From Cydia pomonella (Eukaryota > Arthropoda > Insecta > Lepidoptera > Tortricidae), in NCBI RefSeq assembly GCF_033807575.1, contig NC_084725.1:5491001-5555000 (forward strand): a DNA stretch of 64,000 nt. Direction: 5' to 3'. Below, piece after piece: positions 10,131 to 20,300 of the stretch. Under the pieces are notes generated by a model that was not told the origin of the DNA, searched no databases, and saw only the letters and a list, made by a program, of their open reading frames with translations. The translations under genes and the position numbers were made by a program. How positions within the stretch are numbered: position 1 is the stretch's first letter; each line of letters begins with the position of its first letter.

Positions 10131-12139
10131 TAATGACCACCATGTTTGCTCATAAGTGCTTGAAATTGAATGCTTTCATATGCGCATTTTCAAACTCTTC
10201 AAAAACCTGTACACTCCTTTCCGGAAAAACTACATACTGTAGTTCGAACTATTACAAAATATATGAAAAAATCCTTAAAAAATGTAAAAGGGTGTCAAGG
10301 AAAATTGACTACGCAAAAAAAATGAAAAAGTCCAAGAATAAAATGAAAACAATGTGGACCCTCATAAATAGTATGACAAGGAGGCAAAAGGATCGCGCGT
10401 ATAAAAATATGTCATTAAAAGTAGCCAACACGATCGTAACAGCGCCAGAACAAGTAGCTTACATATTTAATGAACACTTTGCGTCGGTAGGCGAGACGGA
10501 CTTTAGAGCCGGAGCGATAACGGCGCGCGCGCGCCGTGTTCATACCCCCGCCACTAACTCAATATTCATACAGCCGGTGACCGAAACCGAAACTATAAAA
10601 ATTATAAGGCAGCTCAAAAATAAAAATAGTTTTGGTGTCGACGAAATGCCGCCCGTTCTTATAAAACTATGTGCATTAGAGTTAGCACAGCCACTGACAA
10701 AACTGATTAACCAGTCATTTAATCAAGGAATATTCCCGGACTTACTTAAAATATCCATTATTAAACCCATATTTAAAAACGGCGACGTAACCAATCCAAA
10801 CCAATATCGACCTATCGCACTATTACCAACCGTGTCAAAAATATTCGAAAAATGTATGATAAATCGTGTCTATAATTTTTTTGAAAAGTACAACATTTTG
10901 GATAAAAATCAATACGGATTTAGGAAAAATCACTCAACAATATTAGCGGTTTATCAATATATGCTGAAAATCTTAGGTCATATAAACAACAGAACATATA
11001 GTATAGGACTTTTACTGGATATGACAAAAGCATATGAAAAAGTATCACACGAAATCTTACTCAGTAAATTGTACGGGATGGGAATACGCGGCACGGCATA
11101 TAACTGGTTCAAATCGTACCTCACAAACCGTAAACAATGCGTACAAGTAGACCACTTTGATAAGGACTGCCAGGAACTAAAGATCGTAACGTCAACATTG
11201 CGTCATACTACTTGTTCAATACCTCAGGGAAGCGTTTGTGGATGCCTACTATTTTTGGCATATATTAATGACCTGCCAAAAATTCTTAACACTGACACAA
11301 CCTGCGTTATGTTTGCTGACGACGTCTCTCTATTGTTTAGTTGCAATAACAGCTCCGAATGTAACACACAACTTCATAATATTTTTAGTACCGTACAGAA
11401 ATGGCTCGGTGAACATAACTTAGAAATTAACTTGAAAAAGACCAAAATCATACAATTTAAACCTATACAAAAAAAACCATTAGAACTAAGTTTAGACATT
11501 ACAACATGTAATATAGAAGAAGTCACGGAATTCAATTTGTTAGGTATAACCATAGATTCCGGCATGAATTGGAAGGCCCACATACAAAACATTAAAACGA
11601 AAATGTCGAAGTTTATATATGCCCTAAGCATACTAAAAAAGAACACAAACTTCGAGTGTGCATTATCCGCATACTACGCATATGCGTGCGCATGGCTTCG
11701 GTACGCTGTAGTCCTTTGGGGTGATAGTGTCGAGGCCGAGCAACTTTTTATAATGCAGAAGAAGTGTATTCGAATTTTAGCGAATGTGCGTATACCAGAC
11801 AGCTGCCGTCCGTACTTTGTCCGCTACAAACTATTAACACTGCCCTGCATCTATATATTGCAAGCTGCTATTTTTGTTCGCGAAAACTCTCATTTATTTG
11901 AATTAAAACAGGATAAGGAAACAACTAGAGCACAGTATAGGAATAAATTACAACTACCTCAAACCAAACTACAAATGTGTAGAAATAGTCCACATTACAA
12001 ATGTATCCTAATAACTAATAAAATTCCAGACTCGATTAAGCAAGAACCTGAAAATGCGACCTTCAAAACTAAATTAGAAATATTATTACTGGATAAATGC
12101 TATTATTCAGTTAATGATTTTTTTGATGATAATTTATAA
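10025..12139 (+). CDS. Reverse transcriptase of a 5'-truncated non-LTR retrotransposon
   Basis: This frame encodes an RNA-directed DNA polymerase of the jockey/CR1-like group of LINE elements, which copies its own RNA at a nicked target. Residues from about 75 hold a lysine-rich linker (KKSKNKMKTMW). The palm domain follows, with first aspartate D332 in LLLDMTKAYE, PQGS at 400-403 and the catalytic FADD at 430-433. A C-terminal region ending KTKLEILLLDKCYYSVNDFF runs to the stop. The usual N-terminal apurinic-like endonuclease is missing. The annotated start is a TTG inside the antisense end of another element, so the first 35 to 75 residues are probably not native and the real protein start was lost. 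All visible catalytic residues are present and there is no stop or frameshift over about 630 codons, which suggests a fairly recent insertion. Without the endonuclease it is unlikely to move by itself. The exact clade needs a phylogeny. Confidence 0.85.
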   Translation: MLFSVGGPKISPCQSVSCNSHRCYSCCFLYVVPSAVMTTMFAHKCLKLNAFICAFSNSSKTCTLLSGKTTYCSSNYYKIYEKILKKCKRVSRKIDYAKKMKKSKNKMKTMWTLINSMTRRQKDRAYKNMSLKVANTIVTAPEQVAYIFNEHFASVGETDFRAGAITARARRVHTPATNSIFIQPVTETETIKIIRQLKNKNSFGVDEMPPVLIKLCALELAQPLTKLINQSFNQGIFPDLLKISIIKPIFKNGDVTNPNQYRPIALLPTVSKIFEKCMINRVYNFFEKYNILDKNQYGFRKNHSTILAVYQYMLKILGHINNRTYSIGLLLDMTKAYEKVSHEILLSKLYGMGIRGTAYNWFKSYLTNRKQCVQVDHFDKDCQELKIVTSTLRHTTCSIPQGSVCGCLLFLAYINDLPKILNTDTTCVMFADDVSLLFSCNNSSECNTQLHNIFSTVQKWLGEHNLEINLKKTKIIQFKPIQKKPLELSLDITTCNIEEVTEFNLLGITIDSGMNWKAHIQNIKTKMSKFIYALSILKKNTNFECALSAYYAYACAWLRYAVVLWGDSVEAEQLFIMQKKCIRILANVRIPDSCRPYFVRYKLLTLPCIYILQAAIFVRENSHLFELKQDKETTRAQYRNKLQLPQTKLQMCRNSPHYKCILITNKIPDSIKQEPENATFKTKLEILLLDKCYYSVNDFFDDNL

Positions 12140-12418
12140 TTGCTATTTTATTGAATGAATGAATGAATTATTACTGTACTGACTATTTATTTATCCATAC
12201 AATTGTAACATATTTAAATGTACTAATAATTTAAATTTTGTGTAGGTATTTGTAAATTCGGATGATTTTATTTTATAATGATTAGCTTAGATTTGTAAGG
12301 TATTAGTATATTGTTATTGTATGTCCTCACAGGGCGTCATGGACTGACTTACTGAATTGTATTGCAACACCTTAATAATGTATGTACATGACTATACAAT
12401 TAATAAATGAAATGAAAT
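12140..12418 (+). repeat. 3' untranslated tail of the non-LTR element
   Basis: After the stop codon the element continues through a GAATGAATGAATGAAT microsatellite (about 12,151-12,168) and probably ends at AAATGAAATGAAA near 12,418. Short A-rich repeats at the 3' terminus are usual for LINE elements. I found no clear target-site duplication because the 5' end abuts another element. Confidence 0.55.
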
Positions 12419-13060
12419 TCTAGCATGGCAATTTTACATTCAAAACTTTGACAGTTTACAGAGCTTTTAAAAACTTACCGTTGTTATCCGATTCCCCGAC
12501 GACTATTCACTTTGCCACTTTTTGTATTTTGTAATTTTGGAAGTAAACCAGCGTCTATAGTTCTCGAGAACGTTCTCCGTTTTGTATGGAGAATATTTTC
12601 GTTCGAGAATATTTCCCCTAGTAAACTGAGAATATTCTTGGGAGCGGCAGAATTCTATAGTTCGGACCCGGGATTAGTAGAAATCAAGGGTCACTTTACC
12701 GCTGCCTTTTAGAGTCCGATAAGCTAACATTACACCAACCTGAACAGAACAAAGTCAGGTTGAGTCATTATAAACGTCATATATTGATAGAAATTTCACA
12801 TTAATTATGACATTGCATCACTTTCATTGCAAGACAATAAAAACAAGACTTTAAGATACTGTATAAGCTCCGAAAACAAAAAAGTCTTAAGTTAAGATGA
12901 CTTAGATGACTCTCAAGGTAACACTGGCCTAATTCCGAACGACAAATTGTAATCTCATCGTGTAGCGGTACATCTCATAAATACCATATACAGCGTTCTG
13001 TGAGCGCCGCTTAGTGACGTCACCATCGCTTATCGATTTCATGGGCTCAGAATCTCAGAT
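12419..13060. other. No gene recognised
   Basis: A 66-codon frame at 12,512-12,712 has no features of a known protein. The GAGAATATT motif recurs several times near 12,588-12,640. Confidence 0.55.
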
Positions 13061-13165
13061 CATCGATATAAAAAAGGGAAATGAGGGACAGCAACTGTTG
13101 TTGCTATATTACAAGCTTTTATTTACTTTCACCTGTAGCGGACTCTGTTTGTGAGTGATAAAATC
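13061..13165 (+). promoter_or_regulatory. Possible TATA promoter and short first exon
   Basis: ATCGATATAAAAAAGGG at about 13,062-13,079 combines a CGATA motif with a TATA box. About 30 bp downstream lies a candidate start region around ACAGCAACTG. Roughly 55 bp later CTGTTTGTGAGTG reads like a 5' splice donor. No downstream coding exon was found in the window. Chance similarity is quite possible. Confidence 0.25.
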
Positions 13166-14644
13166 TTGTAACTTAATTTTACTTACTTTAGATTTACATA
13201 TTTATACAATTCTTGGTTGAAATTTTAATATTAATGGATAATTTAAATGAAACATGTATTTATAAAGCAGTCTAGTAGATATTTAATTTGCTAAATTTAA
13301 TTATGTAATCCACAATGCCTAATATTTCATAACTTTAAACATCAGTCTATTTAAAATAGAACGAAGTATATGTAAGGGTTATTTTTTTCTTTTACATAAA
13401 TTAGAATTGTTACTAAAATGAACAATAGGTTTAACCGTTTGTCACGAATGGCAAAAAAAACGTCGAAAGCGATCACGAAGCGTTACAAGGACAAGGTCCC
13501 CACACAATACGGGAATGTATTGGGAAATTTAGTCTAAACGGTACTTTAAAAAATAGACAAAAATACACAATGTTATTGACACGTATACAATCCGTGAGCT
13601 GCTAACGGTTATTTTGATACTTATGTATTATCATATAATGATGTCAGTTACTTATCCTGCATTCCGCTCTTACTTTTCCGTATATATGTATACTGGCACG
13701 AGCGAGACGTACGATAGCTAAAAGATATTAGTGTTTGTTCGAATTGGCCTCTTTATATCGGTAATAAAAAGTTAAGAATATTTTGTTTCAAGAAATATGT
13801 ATTTCAGCTATAAACAGAACTTTCATTGTAATCAAAAGGGATAACAGAATTTATTTTTTCCCTAAATCAGCATCATTACTAATTGTGTCAATATCCATTA
13901 AATAAGTAAAAAGCGAATCAAATAAGAACGAAATACCTTTTGGAAACATTTTCGCTTCCACTCATTAGTCTTAATTAATATCTTCATCGATAATATGTTT
14001 ATAGAGCACATCACTAACGCTAGAACAATAGCCGATCGCAGCCGCGTACCGTAGCGAACTCCGGTGCATCCCAACTTGATATGCGCGTTCACCACATGCC
14101 ACGAGATTCGGGGGATAGTCCCAAATTAATAAGAAAACTATAAATGTATTATGTATACATAGTTCGAGTATTTCGCCAGTGAACCGGTAACAACAACTGG
14201 GATAAGGCGCATTTCGAAAAAAAAGACTGGATATCATTTTTGCCACTGATAACTTTACCTACTGGTTATATATGCGAAGGAAACAACTACGCTAAATGAA
14301 TAATCTCTAGTACATGAAGAAATGTGAAAAATTAAATACGCGATCATGAAAAAGGCTATGTAAAATTTTGCTACTATGAAAATTTTCTATTGTAAAAATT
14401 GTCTAAACAATTTAATTTCGGTTATGTATGACAAACACGTTTTAAAACCTTTCATCAATGACTCATTAAAATTTAACCAACACATTTACACATTTGATTG
14501 GAAGCGTTAATCAATACTTCTTATAGATTTCTATTGCATGACACGCAGATAGCACATTGCTTCAAATAAGATTTGTGTGGCATGATTTGATTCAAACGGA
14601 TTTAAAAAAGAAATAATTCTAAATTCGAATTATGTGTTCAAAGT
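13166..14644. other. No gene recognised
   Basis: AT-rich sequence. Two overlapping minus-strand frames at 13,898-14,246 show no recognisable domain and are probably chance. Confidence 0.55.
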
Positions 14645-14654
14645 TAATTATTAG

Positions 14655-14905
14655 TTTGGCCTAGTGGGTAGTAACCCTGCCTACGGAGCTGATGGTCCTG
14701 GGTTCAAATCCTGGTAAGGGCATTTATTCGTGTGATGAGCATGGATATTTGTTCCTGAGTCATGGGTGTTTTCTATGTATTTAAGTATTTATAAATATTA
14801 TATCGTTGTCTATGTAAGTACCCTCAACACAAGCCTTGTTGAGCTTACCGTGGGACTTAGTCAATTTGTGTAATAATGTCCTATAATATTTATTTATTTT
14901 ATTTA
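14655..14905 (+). mobile_element. tRNA-derived SINE with 10-bp target duplication
   Basis: The head has a polymerase-III A box (TGGCCTAGTGG, 14,657-14,667) and B box (GGTTCAAATCC, 14,701-14,711). The body contains CATGGATATTTGTTCCTGAG and GTGGGACTTAGTCAATTTG, and the tail is (ATTT)n. The perfect direct repeat TAATTATTAG flanks it at 14,645-14,654 and 14,906-14,915. This is the cleanest of at least six related copies here. SINEs are moved by LINE-encoded enzymes. Confidence 0.9.
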
Positions 14906-14915
14906 TAATTATTAG

Positions 14916-15970
14916 TGAAATAGTGATAAAAAGGCGCGTTTTCGGCATGATAATGTTTCCATCCGTGTGGCAAAGTAAAGTTTGCTGTAACTGTAAAGTA
15001 GGAGTATGTCAGACGATTTCAAGTAATCAAATTATATTTTCATCACACTTGCTCGAAACAGATCTTATTTCATGCATGTATACTGAAAGACAAAGGCATG
15101 TATTGTACCTGCGGGAGTTATGGATAATAAAAAAAAGCTTTAACTCCCCCGGGTTATGGATTGTATTTTTTTTTTAATTGGGACACTAATTCTTATGAAA
15201 CAAGTAGGTATAAATGAGTTTTACTTTTAAAATACTGGCGTTTATAATTTATATTAACTCGAGTCCTTAATTAACTCCAGCCTGCGGCGGTCGAGCATCT
15301 AAAGACCTCGTTTGCAAAAAATCAATTACCCGCCCCCCCCTCGTTGCACAATCTACTATTAAAGTTAGAGAACTGTCCCACTACCTGCATGTTACATATG
15401 CACCCACACGGCTCTGTGTCACTCGGTCGCTCCCGCGGCCCGACCCCACATGAGTGTGCGGTAGCGGGACCACATTTTGGTATCCCCGCCATACGAACTT
15501 TAATTGCTCCACATTTGAACGTGCTTACTTATCTTTAATAAGCTTTATGTCTTTACCCATCACGAAACAATGGTGTTCGGGGCATTTGAGAGGCGTGTGG
15601 GAGCTGAAGCCAAAACACAGAGGCCCTTTAGACGCTTTAATGAGATGAAAAGGGTAACCTTTATCGTTATAAAGATGAAGGCAACATACACCTGTTAACG
15701 TAACGTAGTGTAACGAATGTTAGTCAGATTTGTCATAATCCTCAGATTATAATGCAAAATTCGGCTTCGCGCGGTTTAACTTTAACAAATTAATACACGT
15801 AAAAATTTTCAAGAATCACTCCATTGATAAGTAAGTAAAACCCGCACGAAAATCCGTTCAGTAGTTTTTGAGTTTATCGCGAACATACATACATGACAGA
15901 CGCATTAATAATAACCAGATGTAATATGAAGAACCAAGCAAAATAAGTTAAAAGTAAAAATAAATAAAGA
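14916..15970. other. No gene recognised; dispersed-repeat tail near 15,790
   Basis: Short frames at 15,344-15,648 show no domain. A C-run (CCCGCCCCCCCC) lies near 15,330. The stretch 15,790-15,900 with AAAATCCGTTCAGTAG and GCGAACATACATACATGACA resembles a common lepidopteran repeat tail. Confidence 0.5.
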
Positions 15971-16220
15971 AATATCATAGGACATTATAACACAAATTGA
16001 CTAAGTCCCACGGTAAGCTCAATAAAGCTTGTGTTGCAGGTACTTAGACAACGATATATATAATATATACATATGTATAAATAATTAAATACATAGAAAA
16101 CATCTATGACTCAGGAACAAATATCCATGCTCATCACACGAATAAGCCCTTACAAGGATTTGAACCCGGGACCATCAGCTTCCTAGGCAGCATCACTACC
16201 CACTAGGCCAGACAGGTCGT
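15971..16220 (-). mobile_element. tRNA-derived SINE, reverse copy
   Basis: Reverse-complement copy of the SINE at 14,655, complete from the 3' segment (GACTAAGTCCCACGG, 15,980s) to the head. The inverted B box (GGATTTGAACCCG) is near 16,157 and the inverted A box (CCCACTAGGCCA) near 16,198. It has more differences than the 14.6-kb copy and no clear target duplication. Confidence 0.85.
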
Positions 16221-16279
16221 CAAAAAACTAATTACTGTTAGGGGAAAAAACTACTTACTTAAATGGTTAGGAACTAACA

Positions 16280-16485
16280 GCCCGATTCGGACTTTAAGAT
16301 ACGTCAAAAATGTCCTAAAGATACGATATGTATTGGATTACGTCAGTGTCAAAAGTGACGTTTTTGTTTAAAGAAATTCTACAAACAAAAACATTTATTT
16401 TAATTTCTTTCTCTCTTTCTTACGTATCTAATCCATATCGTATCTTTAGCAAATGTTTGACGTATCTTAAAGTTAACATCGGGGC
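16280..16485. mobile_element. MITE with about 64-bp inverted ends
   Basis: The left end GCCCGATTCGGACTTTAAG and the right end, read in reverse as GCCCCGATGTTAACTTTAAG, start inverted repeats that match over about 64 bp with a few differences. Internal segments repeat AAGATACGTC and AAAGATACGATATG in inverted form. No transposase is present and the target duplication is unclear. Confidence 0.75.
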
Positions 16486-17172
16486 GTGACTTTAAAAAGC
16501 CTTAACACGCCTCTCTCTCTTACCTGTAAACAAAAAAACTGCGTTTAAAAAATGTTACACAAACAAAACAAAACCGAAAACCACTTTGTTATTAAAATAA
16601 AATTTCCACGGAATTTAATATTGCTGGTATCAGTTTCAACAACGGCAGTGAATAAAAAATTGATAAAATAATAATAGAAAACCAATGACAGTCGAATGAC
16701 ACTCAACAAAAACGATGTTATTAATAAGAAATAAAACACTTAAAAACAAAAGTGGCGCGCAGAAAAGAACGTACCTAGTTTACAAAGTCATCTTAACGAC
16801 GGATAGGAATTAAAAATACTGGGACGACGTGTAAGGTGCGGCCTTAAGGCGCCTTACATTACAAGTAAATAGGCTTCTCAGTGTAAACATAGAGACAGTA
16901 GCAAGTGGTTCTAAAATTGAATCTTGAGCGTTGCGAGGGCTTCAAGGCACGAGGGTAAAACAATTTTTTCCCCCGAGTGAAACACAACATTTTTCACCAC
17001 ACCATACACAAGGAAAATACTAACTGTAAAATATCTAACAAAATCAAAGCAAATGAATTCCAAATGAATGCTATTAAATATTTATCATTCAAAATCGTCG
17101 TTTAAAAGTCAAATTTACCAGCCATCATAAGGAAACAACTCAAAATTAGCATCTGATTACTTTGCCCCACAT
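16486..17172. other. No gene recognised; repeat near 16,900-17,020
   Basis: A short palindromic GCGGCCTTAAGGCGCC lies at about 16,837-16,855. The sequence around GAGCGTTGCGAGGGCTTC (16,925) and CCCCCGAGTGAAACACAAC (16,970) resembles a dispersed repeat. No coding signal is seen. Confidence 0.5.
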
Positions 17173-17177
17173 GTGGA

Positions 17178-17272
17178 TGTAGTATAGTAGATAAGGGTAT
17201 TTGTAAAATAATATACCTACCTGCATATTATACAATAAATCAGTGTTGAACTAGCTCGCGTGTTTTACTACA
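17178..17272 (+). repeat. 5' LTR
   Basis: 95 bp, starting TG and ending CA, identical to 21,987-22,081. It should supply the promoter and polyadenylation signals. ATACAATAAATC contains an AATAAA hexamer at about 17,233, a likely polyadenylation signal. Confidence 0.97.
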
Positions 17273-17290
17273 TGGTGACAGCGGTGGTCA
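17273..17290 (+). promoter_or_regulatory. Primer-binding site
   Basis: The sequence directly after the 5' LTR is TGGTGACAGCGGTGG. It begins TGG, the complement of a tRNA 3' CCA, which is where a host tRNA primes minus-strand DNA synthesis. I cannot say from memory which tRNA matches. Confidence 0.8.
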
Positions 17291-17382
17291 CTAATTAATT
17301 TAAAGTTTGCTATTATTTGGTGCGTTAGTGGCTTATTTCAGCAAGTTTTAAGTTTATTGGTGGTTGTGAAATCAAAAACACA

Positions 17383-20300
17383 ATGGAACACGCGCGTCCT
17401 CCGGCGGAATTGCTTTTAGAAGGCGGACCGGCCGCGCGGGCCGAGGCGTGGCGCAAGTGGAAAAAGCAATTTCTGGTGTTTTTAAAAGCCTCCGGAGTGA
17501 GCAAAGAGACTGCCGATGTCCAGGCCAGTCTGCTAGTCAACCTCATTGGATCAGCCGGCTACGAAGTATACACTGCGTTTTCATTAACAGAGAAGCAGAG
17601 TGAGGACATCGAAACGGTATTGCAAAAGTTCGATGAACACTTCGGAACGAAGCCGAATATCACGGTGGCTCGGTATAAGTTTTTTGTAAGAAACCAAGAG
17701 GATGGTGAAAGCATCGATCAATGGGTTACAGCGCTGCGAGTATTAAGTCAGACTTGCGAGTTTGGCACGTTGACAGACAGTTTAATTCGCGACAGAATTG
17801 TATGCGGAATTAATAATAATGTTATTCGTGATAGATTATTTCGCACGGACGATTTAACGCTAGCAAAAGCGGTGCAAATTTGTCAGGCGGCAGAGATGTC
17901 GCACGAGGAGAGTCGTTGTTTCGGTGGAGATACAAAGGACGTCCAGGTAGATGCCGTGTGGGGATCGGGTGCGCGAGGAGGTGGCGGCGGAGCGCGCGCG
18001 AGCGCCAGCGGACGGCGGCGCGCGACCAGCCGGCGCGGGGCGCGGCGCGGCGGGCGGCCGCCGACCGGCGCGGGCGCGCCGGGACCATCGCGCCGACCCT
18101 GCGCGACGTGCGGCGGAGGGTGGTGCGCTCAGGATGAGCACTGCCCAGCGTACAGTGCCTTGTGTTATGTGTGTGACAAAAGGGGACATTTCGCTAAAGT
18201 GTGCAGTCAACGCAAAGTGATACGTGACCAGGTGTGTGATCTAGCGGAGGACGATTCGGACGAGGAGGACGGTATGTTTTACGTTGATGTTATTAACCAG
18301 GACTCTAAGTCTAAACCACCAAAAGAATGGCTGGAATTAATGACATGTAATAACAAACGTATTGTGTTTAAGCTAGATACGGGGTCTATGTTAAATGTAA
18401 TATCAAAGGCTGAGTACTTAAATTTAGGATTAAAATTAAGCGAATTGAAACCCGTTCTTAAGCGTGCGTATTCATATACCAAACACAATATACCCGTTAT
18501 AGGTAAGTGTAGATTGTTGATATCTTGTAGAAATAAACAATATGAGTTAAAGTGTATTGTTGCTGACTTCAATTGCCGAAATATACTGGGACTGAGAGGC
18601 TGTGTGACATTAGGTTTGGTTCGCCGTATTGATGCTATTCAATTAGAGAACTACTGTGATCTTTTTGAGGGCCTAGGAAAATTACCCGGTAAATATAAAA
18701 TAGTAGTCGACGTTAATGTCCAACCGGTAGTATGCCCAACGAGAAAAATTCCATTAGGTTTGCGTGACAAGTTACATGCTGAATTACAGCGCATGGAGAA
18801 AATTGGCGTAATAAGAAAGGTATCACACCCTACCGAATGGGTTAATGCTATTGTTTTGGTAGCGAAAAAAAACGGTGACCTTAGAGTTTGCTTGGATCCC
18901 CGACCGTTGAACCGCGCGGTGCGGCGCGCGCAGTACTCGCTGCCCACGGTAAGTGAGCTGGCAGTGCGCTTGCGCGGCGCCCGCTTCTTCAGCGTGCTCG
19001 ACGCGCGCTCAGGGTTCTGGATGGTGCAGCTGGACGACGCCAGTGCCGACCTCTGCACATTCGCGACTCCATTTGGTAGGTACCAGTTTCTCCGTTTGCC
19101 TTATGGGGTAAATTGTGCCCCTGAGGTATTTCACGCCAAGTTAAGACAATACCTAGAGGATTTGGAAGGTGTTGAAAGTTTTATCGACGACGTCATTGTT
19201 TGGGGTAATACACAACAGGAGCATGACACTCGTTTGGAGCGTTTGTTACAAAGGTCAAAGGAAATTGGCATCAGGTACAACAAAGAAAAGTGTAAGTTTT
19301 GTGTAACAGAAATTATTTACTTAGGTCACAAATTTGATGAACAAGGGATGCGTCCAGATGATTCGAAGGTTCGTGCCATCATGGAAATGCCCTATCCCGA
19401 GGACCGGAAGGGTTTAGAAAGATTTCTTGGGGTAGTAAACTATTTATCAAAATTCATTCAGAACTACTCGGATTCGGTGGCTATACTGCGAGGATTGCTT
19501 AAAAAAGATTCTGAATGGATATGGGATAGTAACCATTCAAATGCTGTTGACCTGTTAAAAGCTAAAATAGCATCAGCGCCAGTGTTGGCATTATACTCGA
19601 CAGAGCTGCCGGTGGTGATCTCCGTAGATGCGAGCAGTGTAGCGGTGGGCGCGGTACTGCTTCAGGGCGGGCGGCCCGTGGAGTTCGCCTCGCTCACGCT
19701 CACGGACACTCAGACACGGTATGCTCAGATAGAAAAGGAGATGTTGGCCATTTGTTTTGCGGTAGAGAGGTTCAAGCAGTATATTTATGGGCGTCGCGAT
19801 GTGACAGTTCAGACTGATCACAAGCCCTTAGAACCTCTGTTTACTAAACCTCTATCGGCTGTGCCTGCGCGACTACAGCGCATGATGATGCGAGTTCAAG
19901 GGTTCGAGTTCAAGGTCGAGTATACGCCCGGTAAGTACATGTACATAGCCGACACATTGTCGCGCGCCCCACTGCCAGAGTTGATGCATGATCGCATCAC
20001 TGACGAGGTCGAGTTACAAACGTGTTTCTTAGTTGAAAATGTGCAGGTTAGTAATAAAAAACTAAACGTAATCAAACAACATACAGCAAAAGACGAGGAA
20101 TGTAAAACGATAATACAATATATTTGTAACGGATGGCCCAGATACAGGTGGGATGTTAGCGAATGCGTTAATAAGTTTTGGCCATATCGCGAGTCGTTGC
20201 AATTTATAGACGGGGTAATATTTAAAAATAATTGTGTTTACATTCCTCGCAGTTTACGCAACGACATGCTATGTAAAATACACGAAGGGCACCTAGGTAT

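Noticed and set aside
17822..18220. Several Arg- and Ala-rich frames on both strands of the gag region
   Set aside because: They are shadows of the GC-rich linker of the LTR polyprotein.
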